Positions 47,083-57,659 of a stretch of 64,000 nt of DNA are shown here, piece by piece. A program made the translations under genes and the position numbers. Source of the DNA: Pseudomonadota bacterium. Lineage in GTDB: Bacteria; Pseudomonadota; Gammaproteobacteria; Burkholderiales; Burkholderiaceae_C. The stretch covers positions 27,178 through 91,177 of the forward strand of contig JAJZEC010000008.1 of the NCBI GenBank assembly GCA_021805825.1, in the 5' to 3' direction. Each line of letters starts with the position of its first letter. Within the stretch, counting starts at the first letter, position 1. The notes beneath the pieces were generated by a model. That model saw only the letters and a list, made by a program, of their open reading frames with translations, had not been told where the DNA came from and did no database searches.

Positions 47083-48954
47083 ATGGCCTTGCTCCAGATT
47101 TCCGAACCCGGACAGTCCGCCGAACCGCACCAGCGACGGGTGGCCATCGGCATCGACCTGGGAACCACCCATTCCCTGGTTGCCGTGGTGCGCAGTTCGG
47201 TCGCCGAATGCCTTCCCGATACCTCCGGGCGGGTGTTGCTGCCTTCGGCGGTGCGCTACGGCGCGGGTACGCAGCCGATCGTGGGCTGGCAGGCACTGGC
47301 CGACAAGACCAGCGATCCGCGCAATACCGTGGTGTCCGTCAAGCGTCTGATGGGCCGCGAACTCGGTGACCTGGAAGCGCCGCAGCGCAGCGCATACGAC
47401 TACGAGGATCGGCCCGGCATGGTCGCGCTGCGCACGGTGGCCGGGGTGCGCAGCCCGGTGGAAGTGTCGGCCGACATCCTGCGCGTGCTCGCCGAGCGCG
47501 CGCGCCAGACGCTGCAGGTCGAGCCGGTGGGCGCGGTGATCACCGTGCCCGCCTATTTCGACGACGCCCAGCGCCAGGCGACCAAGGACGCCGCCCGCCT
47601 GGCGGGCCTGCAGGTGCTGCGCCTGATCAACGAGCCCACCGCGGCGGCGCTGGCCTACGGCCTGGATCGTTCGGCCTCCGGCGTGTGGGCGGTGTACGAC
47701 CTGGGGGGCGGCACCTTCGACGTGTCGCTGCTGCGCCTGAGCCGAGGCGTGTTCGAGGTGCTGGCCACCGCCGGCGACACCGCGCTCGGGGGCGACGACT
47801 ACGACCAGCGCTTGGCCTCCGAACTCGCGCGCCGCGGCGCGCTGGGCGAACGCGACGCGGCGGGGCAGGCGGAGTTGCTGCGCGTCGCGCGCCAGGCCAA
47901 GGAGGCGCTGAGCGCGCGCGACACCGTGCAGGTGCGCCTCGATCTGGGCCCGGCCGGGCGCATCGACACCACGCTGCACCAGCAGGATCTGGCCGCCTGT
48001 ACCGCCGACCTGACCGCGCGCACGGTGGACATCCTGCGGCAGGTGCTCGACGACGCGGGCATCGGGGTCGCGCAGGCCTCCGGGGTCATCCTGGTCGGCG
48101 GGGCCACACGCATGCCTGCGGTGCGTGATGCGGTGCGCGCCTTCTTCGGCCGCGAGCCGATGCTCGACCTCGATCCCGACCAGGTCGTGGCGCTGGGCGC
48201 TGCGCGCCAGGCGCATGCCCTAGCGGGCAACGGCGGGGACGACACCCTGCTGCTCGACGTGATCGCGCTGTCGCTCGGGCTGGAGACCATGGGTGGGCTG
48301 GTGGAGCGGGTGATCCCGCGCAACAGCACCATCCCGACCGCGCGCGCACAGGAATTCACCACCTTCAAGGACGGGCAGACGGCGATGTCCATCCATGTCG
48401 TGCAGGGCGAACGCGAACTCGTGGCCGACTGTCGGTCGCTGGCGCGCTTCGAGTTGCGCGGCATCCCGCCGATGCCGGCCGGCGCGGCGCGCGTGCTGGT
48501 GACCTTTCAGGTCGATGCCGACGGCTTGCTGCAGGTCAGCGCGCGCGAATCCACCAGCGGAGTGCAGGCGCAGGTCGAGGTACGGCCCAGCTATGGTCTG
48601 GACGACCGCCAGATCGCCGACATGCTGCGCTCGGCCTTCCACAGCGCCGACGCCGACGCCGTGGCGCGCAACCTGAGGGAACGCCAGGTCGAGGCCGAAC
48701 GACTGCTCGATGCCACGCGCGGCGCCATGCAGGCCGATGCCGACCTCCTCGACCCGCCGTCGCGCGCGTCCATCCATGAGGCCATGGCCGCGCTGGCGCA
48801 GGCCGTGCGCGGCGAGGATGCGCAGGCCATCGGCGAGGCCACCCAGCACCTGGCGCGGGCCACCGAGGGCTTTGCCGCGCAACGCATGAACCGCAGCATC
48901 CGGCGCGCGCTGGCCGGCCGCAGCGTAGACAGCCTGGGTTCGGCAGGAGATTGA
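47083..48954 (+). CDS. hscA: Hsp70-type chaperone HscA
   Basis: 623 residues from ATG 47083. Specialised Hsp70 that helps release clusters from IscU. The nucleotide-binding domain shows [47 protein letters not shown] and [14 protein letters not shown]. The substrate domain and lid complete it. Follows hscB by 76 bases and precedes fdx by four. Confidence 0.97.
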   Translation: MALLQISEPGQSAEPHQRRVAIGIDLGTTHSLVAVVRSSVAECLPDTSGRVLLPSAVRYGAGTQPIVGWQALADKTSDPRNTVVSVKRLMGRELGDLEAPQRSAYDYEDRPGMVALRTVAGVRSPVEVSADILRVLAERARQTLQVEPVGAVITVPAYFDDAQRQATKDAARLAGLQVLRLINEPTAAALAYGLDRSASGVWAVYDLGGGTFDVSLLRLSRGVFEVLATAGDTALGGDDYDQRLASELARRGALGERDAAGQAELLRVARQAKEALSARDTVQVRLDLGPAGRIDTTLHQQDLAACTADLTARTVDILRQVLDDAGIGVAQASGVILVGGATRMPAVRDAVRAFFGREPMLDLDPDQVVALGAARQAHALAGNGGDDTLLLDVIALSLGLETMGGLVERVIPRNSTIPTARAQEFTTFKDGQTAMSIHVVQGERELVADCRSLARFELRGIPPMPAGAARVLVTFQVDADGLLQVSARESTSGVQAQVEVRPSYGLDDRQIADMLRSAFHSADADAVARNLRERQVEAERLLDATRGAMQADADLLDPPSRASIHEAMAALAQAVRGEDAQAIGEATQHLARATEGFAAQRMNRSIRRALAGRSVDSLGSAGD

Positions 48955-48958
48955 ATCG

Positions 48959-49294
48959 ATGCCCGTGATCACCGTCCTGCCCCATCCCGAATATTGCCCG
49001 CAGGGCGCCCGCGTCGAGGCCGAGCGCGGCACCTCGCTGTGCGAAGCCTTGCTGGAACACGGCATCGAGATCGAGCATGCCTGCGAGATGTCCTGCGCCT
49101 GCACGACCTGCCATGTGGTCGTGCGCAAGGGCTACGATGACCTGGGTGAACCCGATGAAAGCGAGGAGGATCTGCTCGATCGCGCCTGGGGCCTGGAGCC
49201 CACCTCGCGGCTATCCTGCCAGGCCATCCTGCACGAGCAGGACGTGACCATCGAAATTCCCAGGTATTCGATCAACCACGCGAAGGAGAAGTGA
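48959..49294 (+). CDS. fdx: [2Fe-2S] ferredoxin of the isc operon
   Basis: 111 residues. Adrenodoxin-type ferredoxin, with ligand cysteines in CEMSCACTTCHVV and a last one in SRLSCQAI. Supplies electrons for cluster assembly on IscU. It starts four bases after the hscA stop and the next gene begins one base after its own stop, so the operon continues. Confidence 0.97.
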   Translation: MPVITVLPHPEYCPQGARVEAERGTSLCEALLEHGIEIEHACEMSCACTTCHVVVRKGYDDLGEPDESEEDLLDRAWGLEPTSRLSCQAILHEQDVTIEIPRYSINHAKEK

Positions 49295-49295
49295 A

Positions 49296-49739
49296 ATGGA
49301 CGTTCCGACGATCGACCAGGCCTACTCCCAGCTGCAGGCCCAGGATCAAGGCATCGCGCAGCAGTTGCAGGCCCTGGCCGGCAAGCTGCAGGCGGCTGCC
49401 CAGTCGGGCAATACAGAGGCCCGCGAATGGCAGCTCGACCTGCGCGAACTCGCGCTGGCCGTACAGGCGCAGCAGCAGCAGACCAACGCCTTGCTGCAGG
49501 CCATCCACGGCATGTGGCAGTCCGAGCACGAGCGTCTGCAGAACAGCCCGCCGATGCAGCCGCAGGTTGTGCAGCAGCAACCGGCCTACGCGCCGGGCTA
49601 CCCGCAGGCGGCCGCATACCCCCAGCAGGGTGGAATGGGTTCGGCGCTGCGCGGCTTCCTCGGCTCGGGCTTCGGCCAGGCGATCGCGATGGGCGCCGGC
49701 ATCGGCCTGGGCGAGGACCTGATCAACAGCATCTTCTAA
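49296..49739 (+). CDS. Gln-rich protein at the end of the isc operon
   Basis: 147 residues, preceded by GAAGGAG inside the end of fdx. I do not recognise a named family. The N-terminal 75 residues are a Gln/Ala-rich coiled-coil-like helix (QLQAQDQGIAQQLQALAGKL). A Pro/Gln/Tyr linker follows (PQVVQQQPAYAPGYPQ). The C-terminus is a glycine-rich hydrophobic segment, GFLGSGFGQAIAMGAGIGLG, of the sort seen in DUF2076-like proteins. It occupies the place iscX has in enteric bacteria but shows no similarity to IscX. Confidence 0.7.
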   Translation: MDVPTIDQAYSQLQAQDQGIAQQLQALAGKLQAAAQSGNTEAREWQLDLRELALAVQAQQQQTNALLQAIHGMWQSEHERLQNSPPMQPQVVQQQPAYAPGYPQAAAYPQQGGMGSALRGFLGSGFGQAIAMGAGIGLGEDLINSIF

Positions 49740-49771
49740 GGCCTGCGCGGTTCCGCGCGACCGCACGGGCT

Positions 49772-51058
49772 TCAGGCCAAAGCTTCGAAGGGCAGGAAAT
49801 CCAGCCAGTCTCCGGCGGCCACGTCGCCCTGCTCGGGAGCCAGCACCAGCAGGCCGTCGGCCTGGCTCATCGAGTGCAGGATTCCGGAGCCCTGGTTGCC
49901 GGTGCTGCGCGCCTGCCAGCTGCCGTCTTCGAGGCGCTGCAGGGTGGCGCGCTGGTACTCGGTGCGTCCGCGGCGCTTGCGCAGCGGCTGTGCGCTGCGC
50001 ACCCGCAGCGTCGGCATCGGCGCAACCCGGGCTCCCATCAGGCGCAGCAGCAGTTCGCGCACCAGCACATAGAAGGCCACCATGACCGCCACCGGGTTGC
50101 CCGGCAGGCCCACGAGCACGACCGGCCGCGGCGCGTGGTGCAGGGTGCCGCAGGCCAGCGGGCGACCCGGACGCATCTCGACCTGGCAGAAGCTGATGCT
50201 GCCCAGCCGGGCCAGGGTGCGCGAAAGGTGGTCGGCCTCACCCATGCCCATGCCGCCGGAGGTGATGATCACGTCGGCTGCCTCCGACCCGCGCAGCAGC
50301 GCGGCCTCGATGCGCTGAGGGTCGTCGGGAACCAACCCGAGATCCAGCGCCTCGCAGCCCAGGCGGTTAAGCATCGCCCACAGGGTGTGGCGGTTGCTGT
50401 CGTACAGGGTTCCGGGGTCGAGCGCCTGGCCGATCGAGCGCAGCTCGTCTCCGCTGGACAGGTAGCCCACCCGCAGGCGTCGCAGCACCGGGAGCCGTCC
50501 GATGCCCAGTGAGGCGGCCAGGCCGAGGTCGGCCGCGCGCAGCAGTCGCCCCGCGCGCAGCGCCGCGCTACCGGCCTGCAGATCCTCGCCCCGGCGGCGC
50601 ACGTTGGATCCGGCAGCCACGACGCCCGCATCGACTTCGATCGCGCCATCGCCCACCCGGCACTGCTCCTGCGGCACCACGCAGTCGCAGTCGGCCGGAA
50701 GCACGGCGCCGGTGGTGATGCGTACGCAGCCGCCCGCCGGCAGCCGGCCGCCGAAGGAGTGGCCGGCCAGCGCGTGGCCTGCCAGGAGCAGGCGGGTGGT
50801 CTGCCCGGCCAGCAGGTCGGCGCTGCGCAGCGCGTAGCCGTCCATCGCCGCGTTGTCGTGCGGTGGCACGTCGAAAGGGGCGACAAGGTCGGCGGCGAGC
50901 ACCCGTTGCAGGCCTTCGTGCAGCCCGATCTCCACGGGATCCAGCGCGGGCGCGGCAAGCCCCGCCAGCAGCTGCCGGGCCTGCGCCACGGGGATCGGGG
51001 AGGGCGGCGCCGTCGAGGCGCTGCCCGGGACGTGGCGAAGCGTGGGGTTGGTAGGCAT
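49772..51058 (-). CDS. moeA: Molybdopterin molybdenumtransferase MoeA
   Basis: 428 residues from ATG 51058. Inserts molybdate into adenylylated molybdopterin. Family motifs: PPHDNAAMDGYALRSADL, RITTGAVLPADCDCVVPQE, SGGMGMGEADHLS and VGLPGNPVAVMVAF. Part of a minus-strand moaA-mobA-moeA set. It is convergent with the isc operon tail, from which it is 32 bases away. Confidence 0.96.
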   Translation of the reverse strand: MPTNPTLRHVPGSASTAPPSPIPVAQARQLLAGLAAPALDPVEIGLHEGLQRVLAADLVAPFDVPPHDNAAMDGYALRSADLLAGQTTRLLLAGHALAGHSFGGRLPAGGCVRITTGAVLPADCDCVVPQEQCRVGDGAIEVDAGVVAAGSNVRRRGEDLQAGSAALRAGRLLRAADLGLAASLGIGRLPVLRRLRVGYLSSGDELRSIGQALDPGTLYDSNRHTLWAMLNRLGCEALDLGLVPDDPQRIEAALLRGSEAADVIITSGGMGMGEADHLSRTLARLGSISFCQVEMRPGRPLACGTLHHAPRPVVLVGLPGNPVAVMVAFYVLVRELLLRLMGARVAPMPTLRVRSAQPLRKRRGRTEYQRATLQRLEDGSWQARSTGNQGSGILHSMSQADGLLVLAPEQGDVAAGDWLDFLPFEALA

Positions 51059-51098
51059 CGGCAAGGCGTTCGGCAGGCGGGCTTCGGGCGCGCAGGGC

Positions 51099-51728
51099 TC
51101 AGGCCCGTGGGTCGGGCCCGCCGCGCAGCGCCTGCAGTTGCTGCGGCAGGTTGATATTGTCGAAGCAGCCTGGATCCTCGAAGGGCACGCGGACATATCC
51201 CACGTCGTCGAGCCAGGATTCGACCTTGCGTCCGCCGGCCTCCAGGTAGCGCTGCAGGCTGTCGAGCAGATCGCTGCGCAGCAGCGCGAACACGGGTTGC
51301 AGGCGTCCGGCAGCGCAGGCCACCGCGGCACGCCGGCCGTCGGCCAGCGCGGCCGCGCCCAGGCGCGACGCCAGATCCGCCGGCAGCCGTGGCGCATCGC
51401 AGGGCACGCTGAGCAGCCACGGCGTCGCGCAGGCGCGCAGCCCGCTGGCGATGCCGGCCAGCGGGCCGGCGAAGGCCTGGGCATCGGCGTCGCGCAGCAC
51501 GCGCGCGCCCAGGATCGCGTACTGCTCCAGGTTGCGGTTGGCGCTGATCAGCAGCGCGCCCACCTGCGCGTCCAGGCGCTGCAGCACGTGCGCTGCCAGC
51601 GGCCGACCATGCAGGTCGAGCAGGCCCTTGTCCACCCCGCCCATGCGCGCGCCCCGGCCGCCGGCCAGCAGCAGCCCGGTGATCTCTTCGCGCGGGATGC
51701 GGGTGGCGGGTATGCGGGTGGCGGGCAT
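51099..51728 (-). CDS. mobA: Molybdenum cofactor guanylyltransferase MobA
   Basis: 209 residues. Attaches GMP to molybdopterin to make the bis-MGD cofactor of DMSO-reductase-type enzymes. The nucleotide-binding loop LLLAGGRGARMGGVDKGL, LISANRNLEQY and LSVPCDAPRLP are clear. The N-terminal 12 residues (MPATRIPATRIP) come from a 15-base tandem repeat that contains the start codon. It is 21 bases downstream of moaA and 40 upstream of moeA. Confidence 0.94.
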   Translation of the reverse strand: MPATRIPATRIPREEITGLLLAGGRGARMGGVDKGLLDLHGRPLAAHVLQRLDAQVGALLISANRNLEQYAILGARVLRDADAQAFAGPLAGIASGLRACATPWLLSVPCDAPRLPADLASRLGAAALADGRRAAVACAAGRLQPVFALLRSDLLDSLQRYLEAGGRKVESWLDDVGYVRVPFEDPGCFDNINLPQQLQALRGGPDPRA

Positions 51729-51738
51729 GCGGGTGGCG
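51697..51738 (-). repeat. 15-base tandem repeat over the mobA start
   Basis: Nearly three copies of ATGCGGGTGGCGGGT on the plus strand, which read as start codon plus PATRI repeats on the minus strand. The copy number sets N-terminal length and the distance from moaA. Confidence 0.8.
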
Positions 51739-51749
51739 CGCGTCGGCGC

Positions 51750-52892
<1,143 letters not shown>

Positions 52893-53020
52893 TCCTCCAT
52901 TATCGGTAAATCCCTCACCACTTGCGCCGATGTCTGCGCGCGCGCCGTTGTTGGCATGCCGCGTCGCGGGTAGCATGCCCAGGCGGCGGGCGTGCGTGCC
53001 CGCGGCGAACCGGACGAACC

Positions 53021-53803
53021 ATGGCCTACAGCATCGATCTATCAGGGCGCGTCGCGCTCGTCACCGGAGCCTCCAGCGGGCTGGGCCGGCAGTTCGCGCG
53101 CACGCTGGCGCGCGCCGGGGCGGCAGTCGTGCTGGCCAGTCGGCGGGCCTCGCGCCTCAAGGAGTTGCGTGCCCTCATCGAGGGCGAGGACGGCGATGCG
53201 CATGTCGTGGCGCTCGACGTCGACGATCCGGCGAGCATCCGCGCGGCCATCGCGCATGCCGAGACCGAGGTCGGCAACATCGACATCCTGGTCAACAACG
53301 CCGGGGTGTCGATGGTGTCCCGGCTGCTCGACGTGCAGCCGGCCGAATTCGACCGCCTGTTCCAGACCAACGTGCGCGGAGCCTTCTTCGTCGCCCAGGA
53401 AGTGGCGCGGCGCATGATCGCGCGGTCCCAGGGCACCGCGCCCGGCACCTGGACCGGTGGCAGGGTGATCAACATCGCCTCGATGGCCGGCTTGCGGGTG
53501 GTGCCGCAGCTGGGCGCCTACGCGATGAGCAAGGCCGCGGTGGTGCACATGACCCGCGCCATGGCCCTCGAGTGGGGGCGCTACGGCATCAACGTCAACG
53601 CCATCTGCCCCGGCTACGTGGACACCGAGATGAACCACGAGCACTGGGCCAGCGACAGCGGACGCAAGCTGATCGAAAGCCTGCCGCGCAAGCGCATCGC
53701 GCAGCCGCAGGATCTGGATCCCGTGCTGCTGATGCTGGCCAGCGGGCAGAGCCACCTGGTCAACGGCGCGGTGATCGCAGCCGACGATGGTTTCGGAGTG
53801 TGA
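53021..53803 (+). CDS. Short-chain dehydrogenase/reductase
   Basis: 260 residues. Classical [13 protein letters not shown] cofactor loop, NNAG at the fourth strand, catalytic Ser in NIASMAG and the YxxxK pair in [10 protein letters not shown]. The end matches FabG-like reductases of unknown substrate. It is followed nine bases later by a thioesterase, so the pair may act on an acyl-CoA or hydroxyacyl substrate. Confidence 0.9.
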   Translation: MAYSIDLSGRVALVTGASSGLGRQFARTLARAGAAVVLASRRASRLKELRALIEGEDGDAHVVALDVDDPASIRAAIAHAETEVGNIDILVNNAGVSMVSRLLDVQPAEFDRLFQTNVRGAFFVAQEVARRMIARSQGTAPGTWTGGRVINIASMAGLRVVPQLGAYAMSKAAVVHMTRAMALEWGRYGINVNAICPGYVDTEMNHEHWASDSGRKLIESLPRKRIAQPQDLDPVLLMLASGQSHLVNGAVIAADDGFGV

Positions 53804-53811
53804 ACGCAAGC

Positions 53812-54255
53812 ATGGAACTGACCCTGCCCGAACAACGCAAGCTGGTGCACGAGTGCCTGGTGCCCATTCGCTGGGGCGATATGGACATCATGGGCCACGT
53901 GAACAACACGGTGTATTTCCGTTATTGGGAAATCGCGCGCCTGGAATGGCTCGAGAAGCTGGAGCGGCAGGCCAGGCAGGGTGGCCAGCCGCAGCCGGCC
54001 GGGCAGGGCCCAGTGGTGGTCAACGCCTTCTGCAATTTCCTGCGCGAACTGCGCTACCCGGGGACGGTGCGGGTGCTGCTGTACGCAGGCGCTCCCGGGC
54101 GCAGCAGCTTCGACACCTTCTATGAATTGCGCCGGCAGGACGAGCCCGAGGTGGTGGTGGCCAACGGCGGTGCGAAGGTGGTGTGGATCGACCACGGGCT
54201 GCGGCGCAGTGTCGAGTTGCCCGCGCCGCTGCGGGCGCTGCTGCAGGCTGCTTGA
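53812..54255 (+). CDS. Hotdog-fold acyl-CoA thioesterase (4HBT/YbgC type)
   Basis: 147 residues from ATG 53812; a GTG overlapping the previous stop is an alternative. The hallmark RWGDMDIMGHVNNTVYFRYW holds the catalytic Asp of 4-hydroxybenzoyl-CoA-type thioesterases. Most likely hydrolyses acyl-CoA. Co-transcribed with the upstream SDR. Confidence 0.9.
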   Translation: MELTLPEQRKLVHECLVPIRWGDMDIMGHVNNTVYFRYWEIARLEWLEKLERQARQGGQPQPAGQGPVVVNAFCNFLRELRYPGTVRVLLYAGAPGRSSFDTFYELRRQDEPEVVVANGGAKVVWIDHGLRRSVELPAPLRALLQAA

Positions 54256-54273
54256 GGCGGGGGGCGCGCCGCC

Positions 54274-55104
54274 TCAGATCCACCAGCCGGAGCGCCACGC
54301 GGCCCACAGCAGGCGCAGCGGAGGCAGGCCGATGCGCTGCTGCAGCAGCGGATAGTCGGCGGCCTCGAACTCGTCGAGCAGCGCGTGCCCCATGCGGCTG
54401 AGCGAGGCGCTCATGCGCCCGGCGCGCGCCATGCCGCGCGGGCGCAGTGCGTCGGCTGCGCGCAGGCGCTGGCGCACCTGTTGACCGGTGTCGCGCAGCG
54501 CGGCGCGCAACTGCGGGGTGTCGTGCAGATCCAGCAATTGCTGCTCCTCGATCGCGTGCGCACGCAGCAGGCAGCGCGGCAGGCGCACCTGCTGGCGGCG
54601 GGCGTCGCGCCCGACGTCGCGCAGCAGCCGCAGCAGATCCAGCGCGGCGCCCAGTTCGGCAGCGTGTTCCAGTGCCCGCGGCTGCTCGCAGCCGGCCAGG
54701 CGCAGCGCCAGCCGCGCCAGGTTGCCGCTGCCGCGCAGCGCATCGGCATGCAACTGTTCCCAGTCCTCGCGCAGCGGCGGAGCGGTGGTCGGCACGCTGT
54801 CCAGCGCCGCGCGCAGCAGCGCGCCGGCCCCCGGCAGGTCGCGCAGCGCCGGCTGCAGTTCGCGCAGCAGCGGGTGCTCGACCGCCTGCTCGTCCAGGCG
54901 CAGCAATTGGGTCTGCCACCAGCCGAGCTTGGCCGCGGCCACCAACGGGTCCGAGACCGTGCCCGGAATCGCCTGTACCGCGCGCCACCAGGCCTGCAGC
55001 AGCAGCAAGTGCCGGCGCCGCGGGGCGCGCAGGTGCAAGGTGGCATAGAACCACGCGCTGCCGCGCGGTGCGAGTTCAGCTTGCAGGGGGTCGGTCGCGG
55101 GCAT
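54274..55104 (-). CDS. Squalene/phytoene-synthase-like protein, first Asp motif lost
   Basis: 276 residues from ATG 55104. Helical fold of the squalene/phytoene synthase family: FYATLHLRAPRRRHLLLLQAW, VSDPLVAAAKLGWWQTQLL and LLRLLRDVGRDARRQQVRLP, the second Asp-rich region. The first DxxxD motif expected in the earlier helix is absent (AWWRAVQAIPGTV occupies the area). This is the pattern of degenerate family members related to NDUFAF6, not of an active prenyl-coupling enzyme. Real activity is therefore doubtful. Confidence 0.75.
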   Translation of the reverse strand: MPATDPLQAELAPRGSAWFYATLHLRAPRRRHLLLLQAWWRAVQAIPGTVSDPLVAAAKLGWWQTQLLRLDEQAVEHPLLRELQPALRDLPGAGALLRAALDSVPTTAPPLREDWEQLHADALRGSGNLARLALRLAGCEQPRALEHAAELGAALDLLRLLRDVGRDARRQQVRLPRCLLRAHAIEEQQLLDLHDTPQLRAALRDTGQQVRQRLRAADALRPRGMARAGRMSASLSRMGHALLDEFEAADYPLLQQRIGLPPLRLLWAAWRSGWWI

Positions 55105-55164
55105 GGAATGCGCAGGTCGAGGGCTTCGCTGCGGCACTTGCCGCAGCGGCTTCGGCGCAAAGGA

Positions 55165-55170
55165 TAGAAT
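55165..55170 (+). promoter_or_regulatory. -10 element upstream of tRNA-Leu and tig
   Basis: TAGAAT within GGATAGAATGC, a form often seen at strong betaproteobacterial promoters. No good -35 at standard spacing; TTGCCG is 21 bases away. The leader to the tRNA would be about 190 nt. Confidence 0.4.
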
Positions 55171-55215
55171 GCTTTTTTCGCCGACGCCGGCCGCGACCTC
55201 CGCGTGGGAAAGATG

Positions 55216-55253
55216 GGCCCGGTTCGTCCGGGGATTGGCCCGGTTCGTCCGGG
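55216..55253 (+). repeat. Two tandem hairpin repeats upstream of tRNA-Leu
   Basis: GGCCCGGTTCGTCCGGG occurs exactly twice with a 21-base period (55216-55232 and 55237-55253). Each copy folds as CCCGG-TTCGT-CCGGG. They lie in the 261-base region between the synthase-like gene and the tRNA, which otherwise shows only GC-rich sequence. Confidence 0.75.
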
Positions 55254-55365
55254 CTCGTGCCGAGGCTGCTCCGCGCTCCGGGGTAGGTTGCGGGCACGGC
55301 CCGTACCGCCCCGGGTCGGGGCGGCTCCTGCCACGGCAGCACCGCGGGTGGCCTCGGGGATCGGA

Positions 55366-55452
55366 GCGAGGGTGGCGAAATCGGTAGACGCACCAGGTTT
55401 AGGTCCTGACGCCCCCACGGGCGTGGGGGTTCGAGTCCCCCCCCTCGCACCA
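55366..55452 (+). tRNA. tRNA-Leu (anticodon TAG)
   Basis: 87 nt including encoded CCA. Acceptor GCGAGGG pairs with CCCTCGC. The anticodon arm reads CCAGG-TTTAGGT-CCTG, and a long variable arm and GGTTCGAGTCC T-arm are present. It reads CUA and related Leu codons. It lies 45 bases upstream of tig. Confidence 0.96.
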
Positions 55453-55497
55453 GCCTCGAAGCCTGCCGGAGCCTTGATCGATGAACGGATTCCTTCC

Positions 55498-56811
55498 ATG
55501 ACAGCCGTAGAAACCCTGGACAAGCTGCAACGCCGCATCACCGTGTCGGTGCCCAAGAACGACTTGCAGGGCGAAGTCCTGGCACGCTTGAAGAACATGT
55601 CCCGCACCGCGCGGGTTGCCGGTTTTCGCCCCGGCAAGGTACCGCTGACGGTGCTGCAGAAGCGCTACGGCCCGTCGGTCGAGGCCGAAGTGCTGCAGGA
55701 CAAGGTCGGCCAGGTGTTCTTCGAGGCCGTGCGCGCCGCCCATGTTCGGGTGGCCGGCATGCCGCGCTTCACCCCGCACGACGCGGCCGACGGCGCCGAG
55801 GCCTTCTCCTTCGACGCCGAGTTCGAGGTCTATCCCGACATCGCGCTCGGCGACCTGTCGGGGGTCGAGGTCGAGCGGGCGCAATGCGTGGTCGACGCCG
55901 CGGCGGTGGACAAGACGCTGGATGTGCTGCGCCGTCAGCGCCGCACCTTCAGCGACCGCGACGCCGCCGACGCCACCGCCCGCGACGGCGACCGCGTGAC
56001 CGTGGATTTCGTCGGGCGCATCGATGGTGAGGCCTTCGCCGGCGGGAGTGCCGAGGGCTTTGCCTTCGTGCTCGGCGAGGGCCGCATGCTGCCCGAATTC
56101 GAGACCGGTGTGAGCGGCCGCAAGCCCGGCGAGCAGGTCGAGTTCGACCTGCACTTCCCCGACGACTACCAGGGGCGCGAAGTCGCCGGCAAGACGGCGC
56201 GCTTCGAGGTCACGCTGCACAAGGTCGAAGCGCCGCAGTTGCCCGAACCCGGGCCCGAACTGGCCCGCGAACTCGGGGTTGCCGATGGCGACATGGACAA
56301 GCTGCGCGAGGACATCCGGCGCAACCTGGAGCGCGAGGTCGGCGCACGCCTGAGCGCGCGCAACCGCAATGCGGCGATGCAGGCCCTGCTGCAGGTCAAC
56401 CCGGTGGATCTGCCGTCCGGCGTGGTGCAGGAGGAGATCGAGCAACTGATCCAGGGTGCCCGCCAGGATCTGCAGGCGCGTGGCATGAAGGACGTCGACA
56501 AGCTGCCGATCGCCCCCGACATGTTCCGTGAGCAGGCCGAGCGCCGCGTGCGCCTGGGGCTGATCGTGGCCGAACTCGTCAAGGAGCACGAACTGCACGC
56601 CAAACCCGAGCAGATCCGCGCCCATGTCGAGGAACTGGCCTCGAGCTACGAGGATCCGCAGGAGGTTGTGCGCTGGTACTACGGCGAGCCGCAGCGTTTG
56701 TCGCAGGTGGAATCGATCGTCATCGAGAACAACGTGGCCGAGCATGTATTCGCCCAGGCACGCACCACCGAAACGACCTTGAGCTTCGACGAGTTGATGC
56801 AGTCCGCCTGA
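55498..56811 (+). CDS. tig: Trigger factor
   Basis: 437 residues. Ribosome-bound chaperone and prolyl isomerase. The ribosome-docking GFRPGKVP loop of the N-domain is present at about residues 42-49, an FKBP-type domain follows (GDRVTVDFVGRIDGEAFAGG), then the long C-terminal helical arms. Upstream of clpP, clpX and lon in the usual order. Confidence 0.97.
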   Translation: MTAVETLDKLQRRITVSVPKNDLQGEVLARLKNMSRTARVAGFRPGKVPLTVLQKRYGPSVEAEVLQDKVGQVFFEAVRAAHVRVAGMPRFTPHDAADGAEAFSFDAEFEVYPDIALGDLSGVEVERAQCVVDAAAVDKTLDVLRRQRRTFSDRDAADATARDGDRVTVDFVGRIDGEAFAGGSAEGFAFVLGEGRMLPEFETGVSGRKPGEQVEFDLHFPDDYQGREVAGKTARFEVTLHKVEAPQLPEPGPELARELGVADGDMDKLREDIRRNLEREVGARLSARNRNAAMQALLQVNPVDLPSGVVQEEIEQLIQGARQDLQARGMKDVDKLPIAPDMFREQAERRVRLGLIVAELVKEHELHAKPEQIRAHVEELASSYEDPQEVVRWYYGEPQRLSQVESIVIENNVAEHVFAQARTTETTLSFDELMQSA

Positions 56812-56830
56812 GACGGCACGTCCCTCGACC

Positions 56831-56869
56831 GCCCGCACGGCGCCCCGTTTCGGGGTGATCGTTGCGGGC
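56831..56869 (+). terminator. Nested hairpin after tig
   Basis: Outer arms GCCCGCA and TGCGGGC enclose CCCCG-TTT-CGGGG. It is followed by GCTTTGC, so only a weak T-run. Possible attenuator between tig and clpP. Confidence 0.4.
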
Positions 56870-56950
56870 GCTTTGCATGGCCGACGCGCGTCGGCGCACG
56901 CCGCGGCGGGGGCGTGCTACTCTTGAAGCCTTCCCAAGCGAACCACTGTC

Positions 56951-57559
56951 ATGAGTGCCCTGCAAACCCAGAATCTCGGCATGGTGCCGATCGTCATCGA
57001 GCAAAGCGGGCGCGGCGAGCGCGCCTACGACATCTACTCGCGCCTGCTGCGCGAGCGTGTGATCTTCCTCGTCGGCCCGATCAACGACCAGACGGCCAAC
57101 CTGGTGGTGGCGCAATTGCTGTTCCTGGAATCGGAGAATCCCGACAAGGATATTTCCCTCTACATCAATTCCCCGGGCGGTTCGGTATCCGCGGGGATGG
57201 CGATTTTCGACACCATGCAGTTCATCAAGCCCGACGTGTCGACGCTGTGCACCGGGCTGGCGGCCAGCATGGGTGCCTTCCTGCTCGCCGCCGGCGCGAA
57301 GGGCAAGCGCTACTCGCTGCCGAACTCGCGGGTGATGATCCACCAGCCGCTGGGCGGTGCGCAGGGCCAGGCCACCGACATCGAGATCCAGGCGCGGGAG
57401 ATCCTGTACCTGCGCGAGCGCCTGAACCATATCCTGGCCGAGCGCACGGGCCAGCCCCTGCAGAAGATCGCCCAGGATACCGAGCGGGACTTTTTCATGT
57501 CCGCCGACCAGGCCAAGGAGTATGGCCTGCTCGACGAGGTGATCGCCAACCGCGGCTGA
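56951..57559 (+). CDS. clpP: ATP-dependent Clp protease, proteolytic subunit
   Basis: 202 residues. Serine protease chamber with Ser106 ([11 protein letters not shown]) and His131 ([13 protein letters not shown]). Works with the ClpX unfoldase encoded 100 bases downstream. Confidence 0.98.
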   Translation: MSALQTQNLGMVPIVIEQSGRGERAYDIYSRLLRERVIFLVGPINDQTANLVVAQLLFLESENPDKDISLYINSPGGSVSAGMAIFDTMQFIKPDVSTLCTGLAASMGAFLLAAGAKGKRYSLPNSRVMIHQPLGGAQGQATDIEIQAREILYLRERLNHILAERTGQPLQKIAQDTERDFFMSADQAKEYGLLDEVIANRG

Positions 57560-57659
57560 TGCCGTCTGCGGCGCCCTGGCCCGGGGTCAGGTAAGCTAGT
57601 GGCGCCTGGGCGAGGGCGATCGTCGCGCGGCGTCCCGGAGAGCGTTTCGAGTAGCGACC

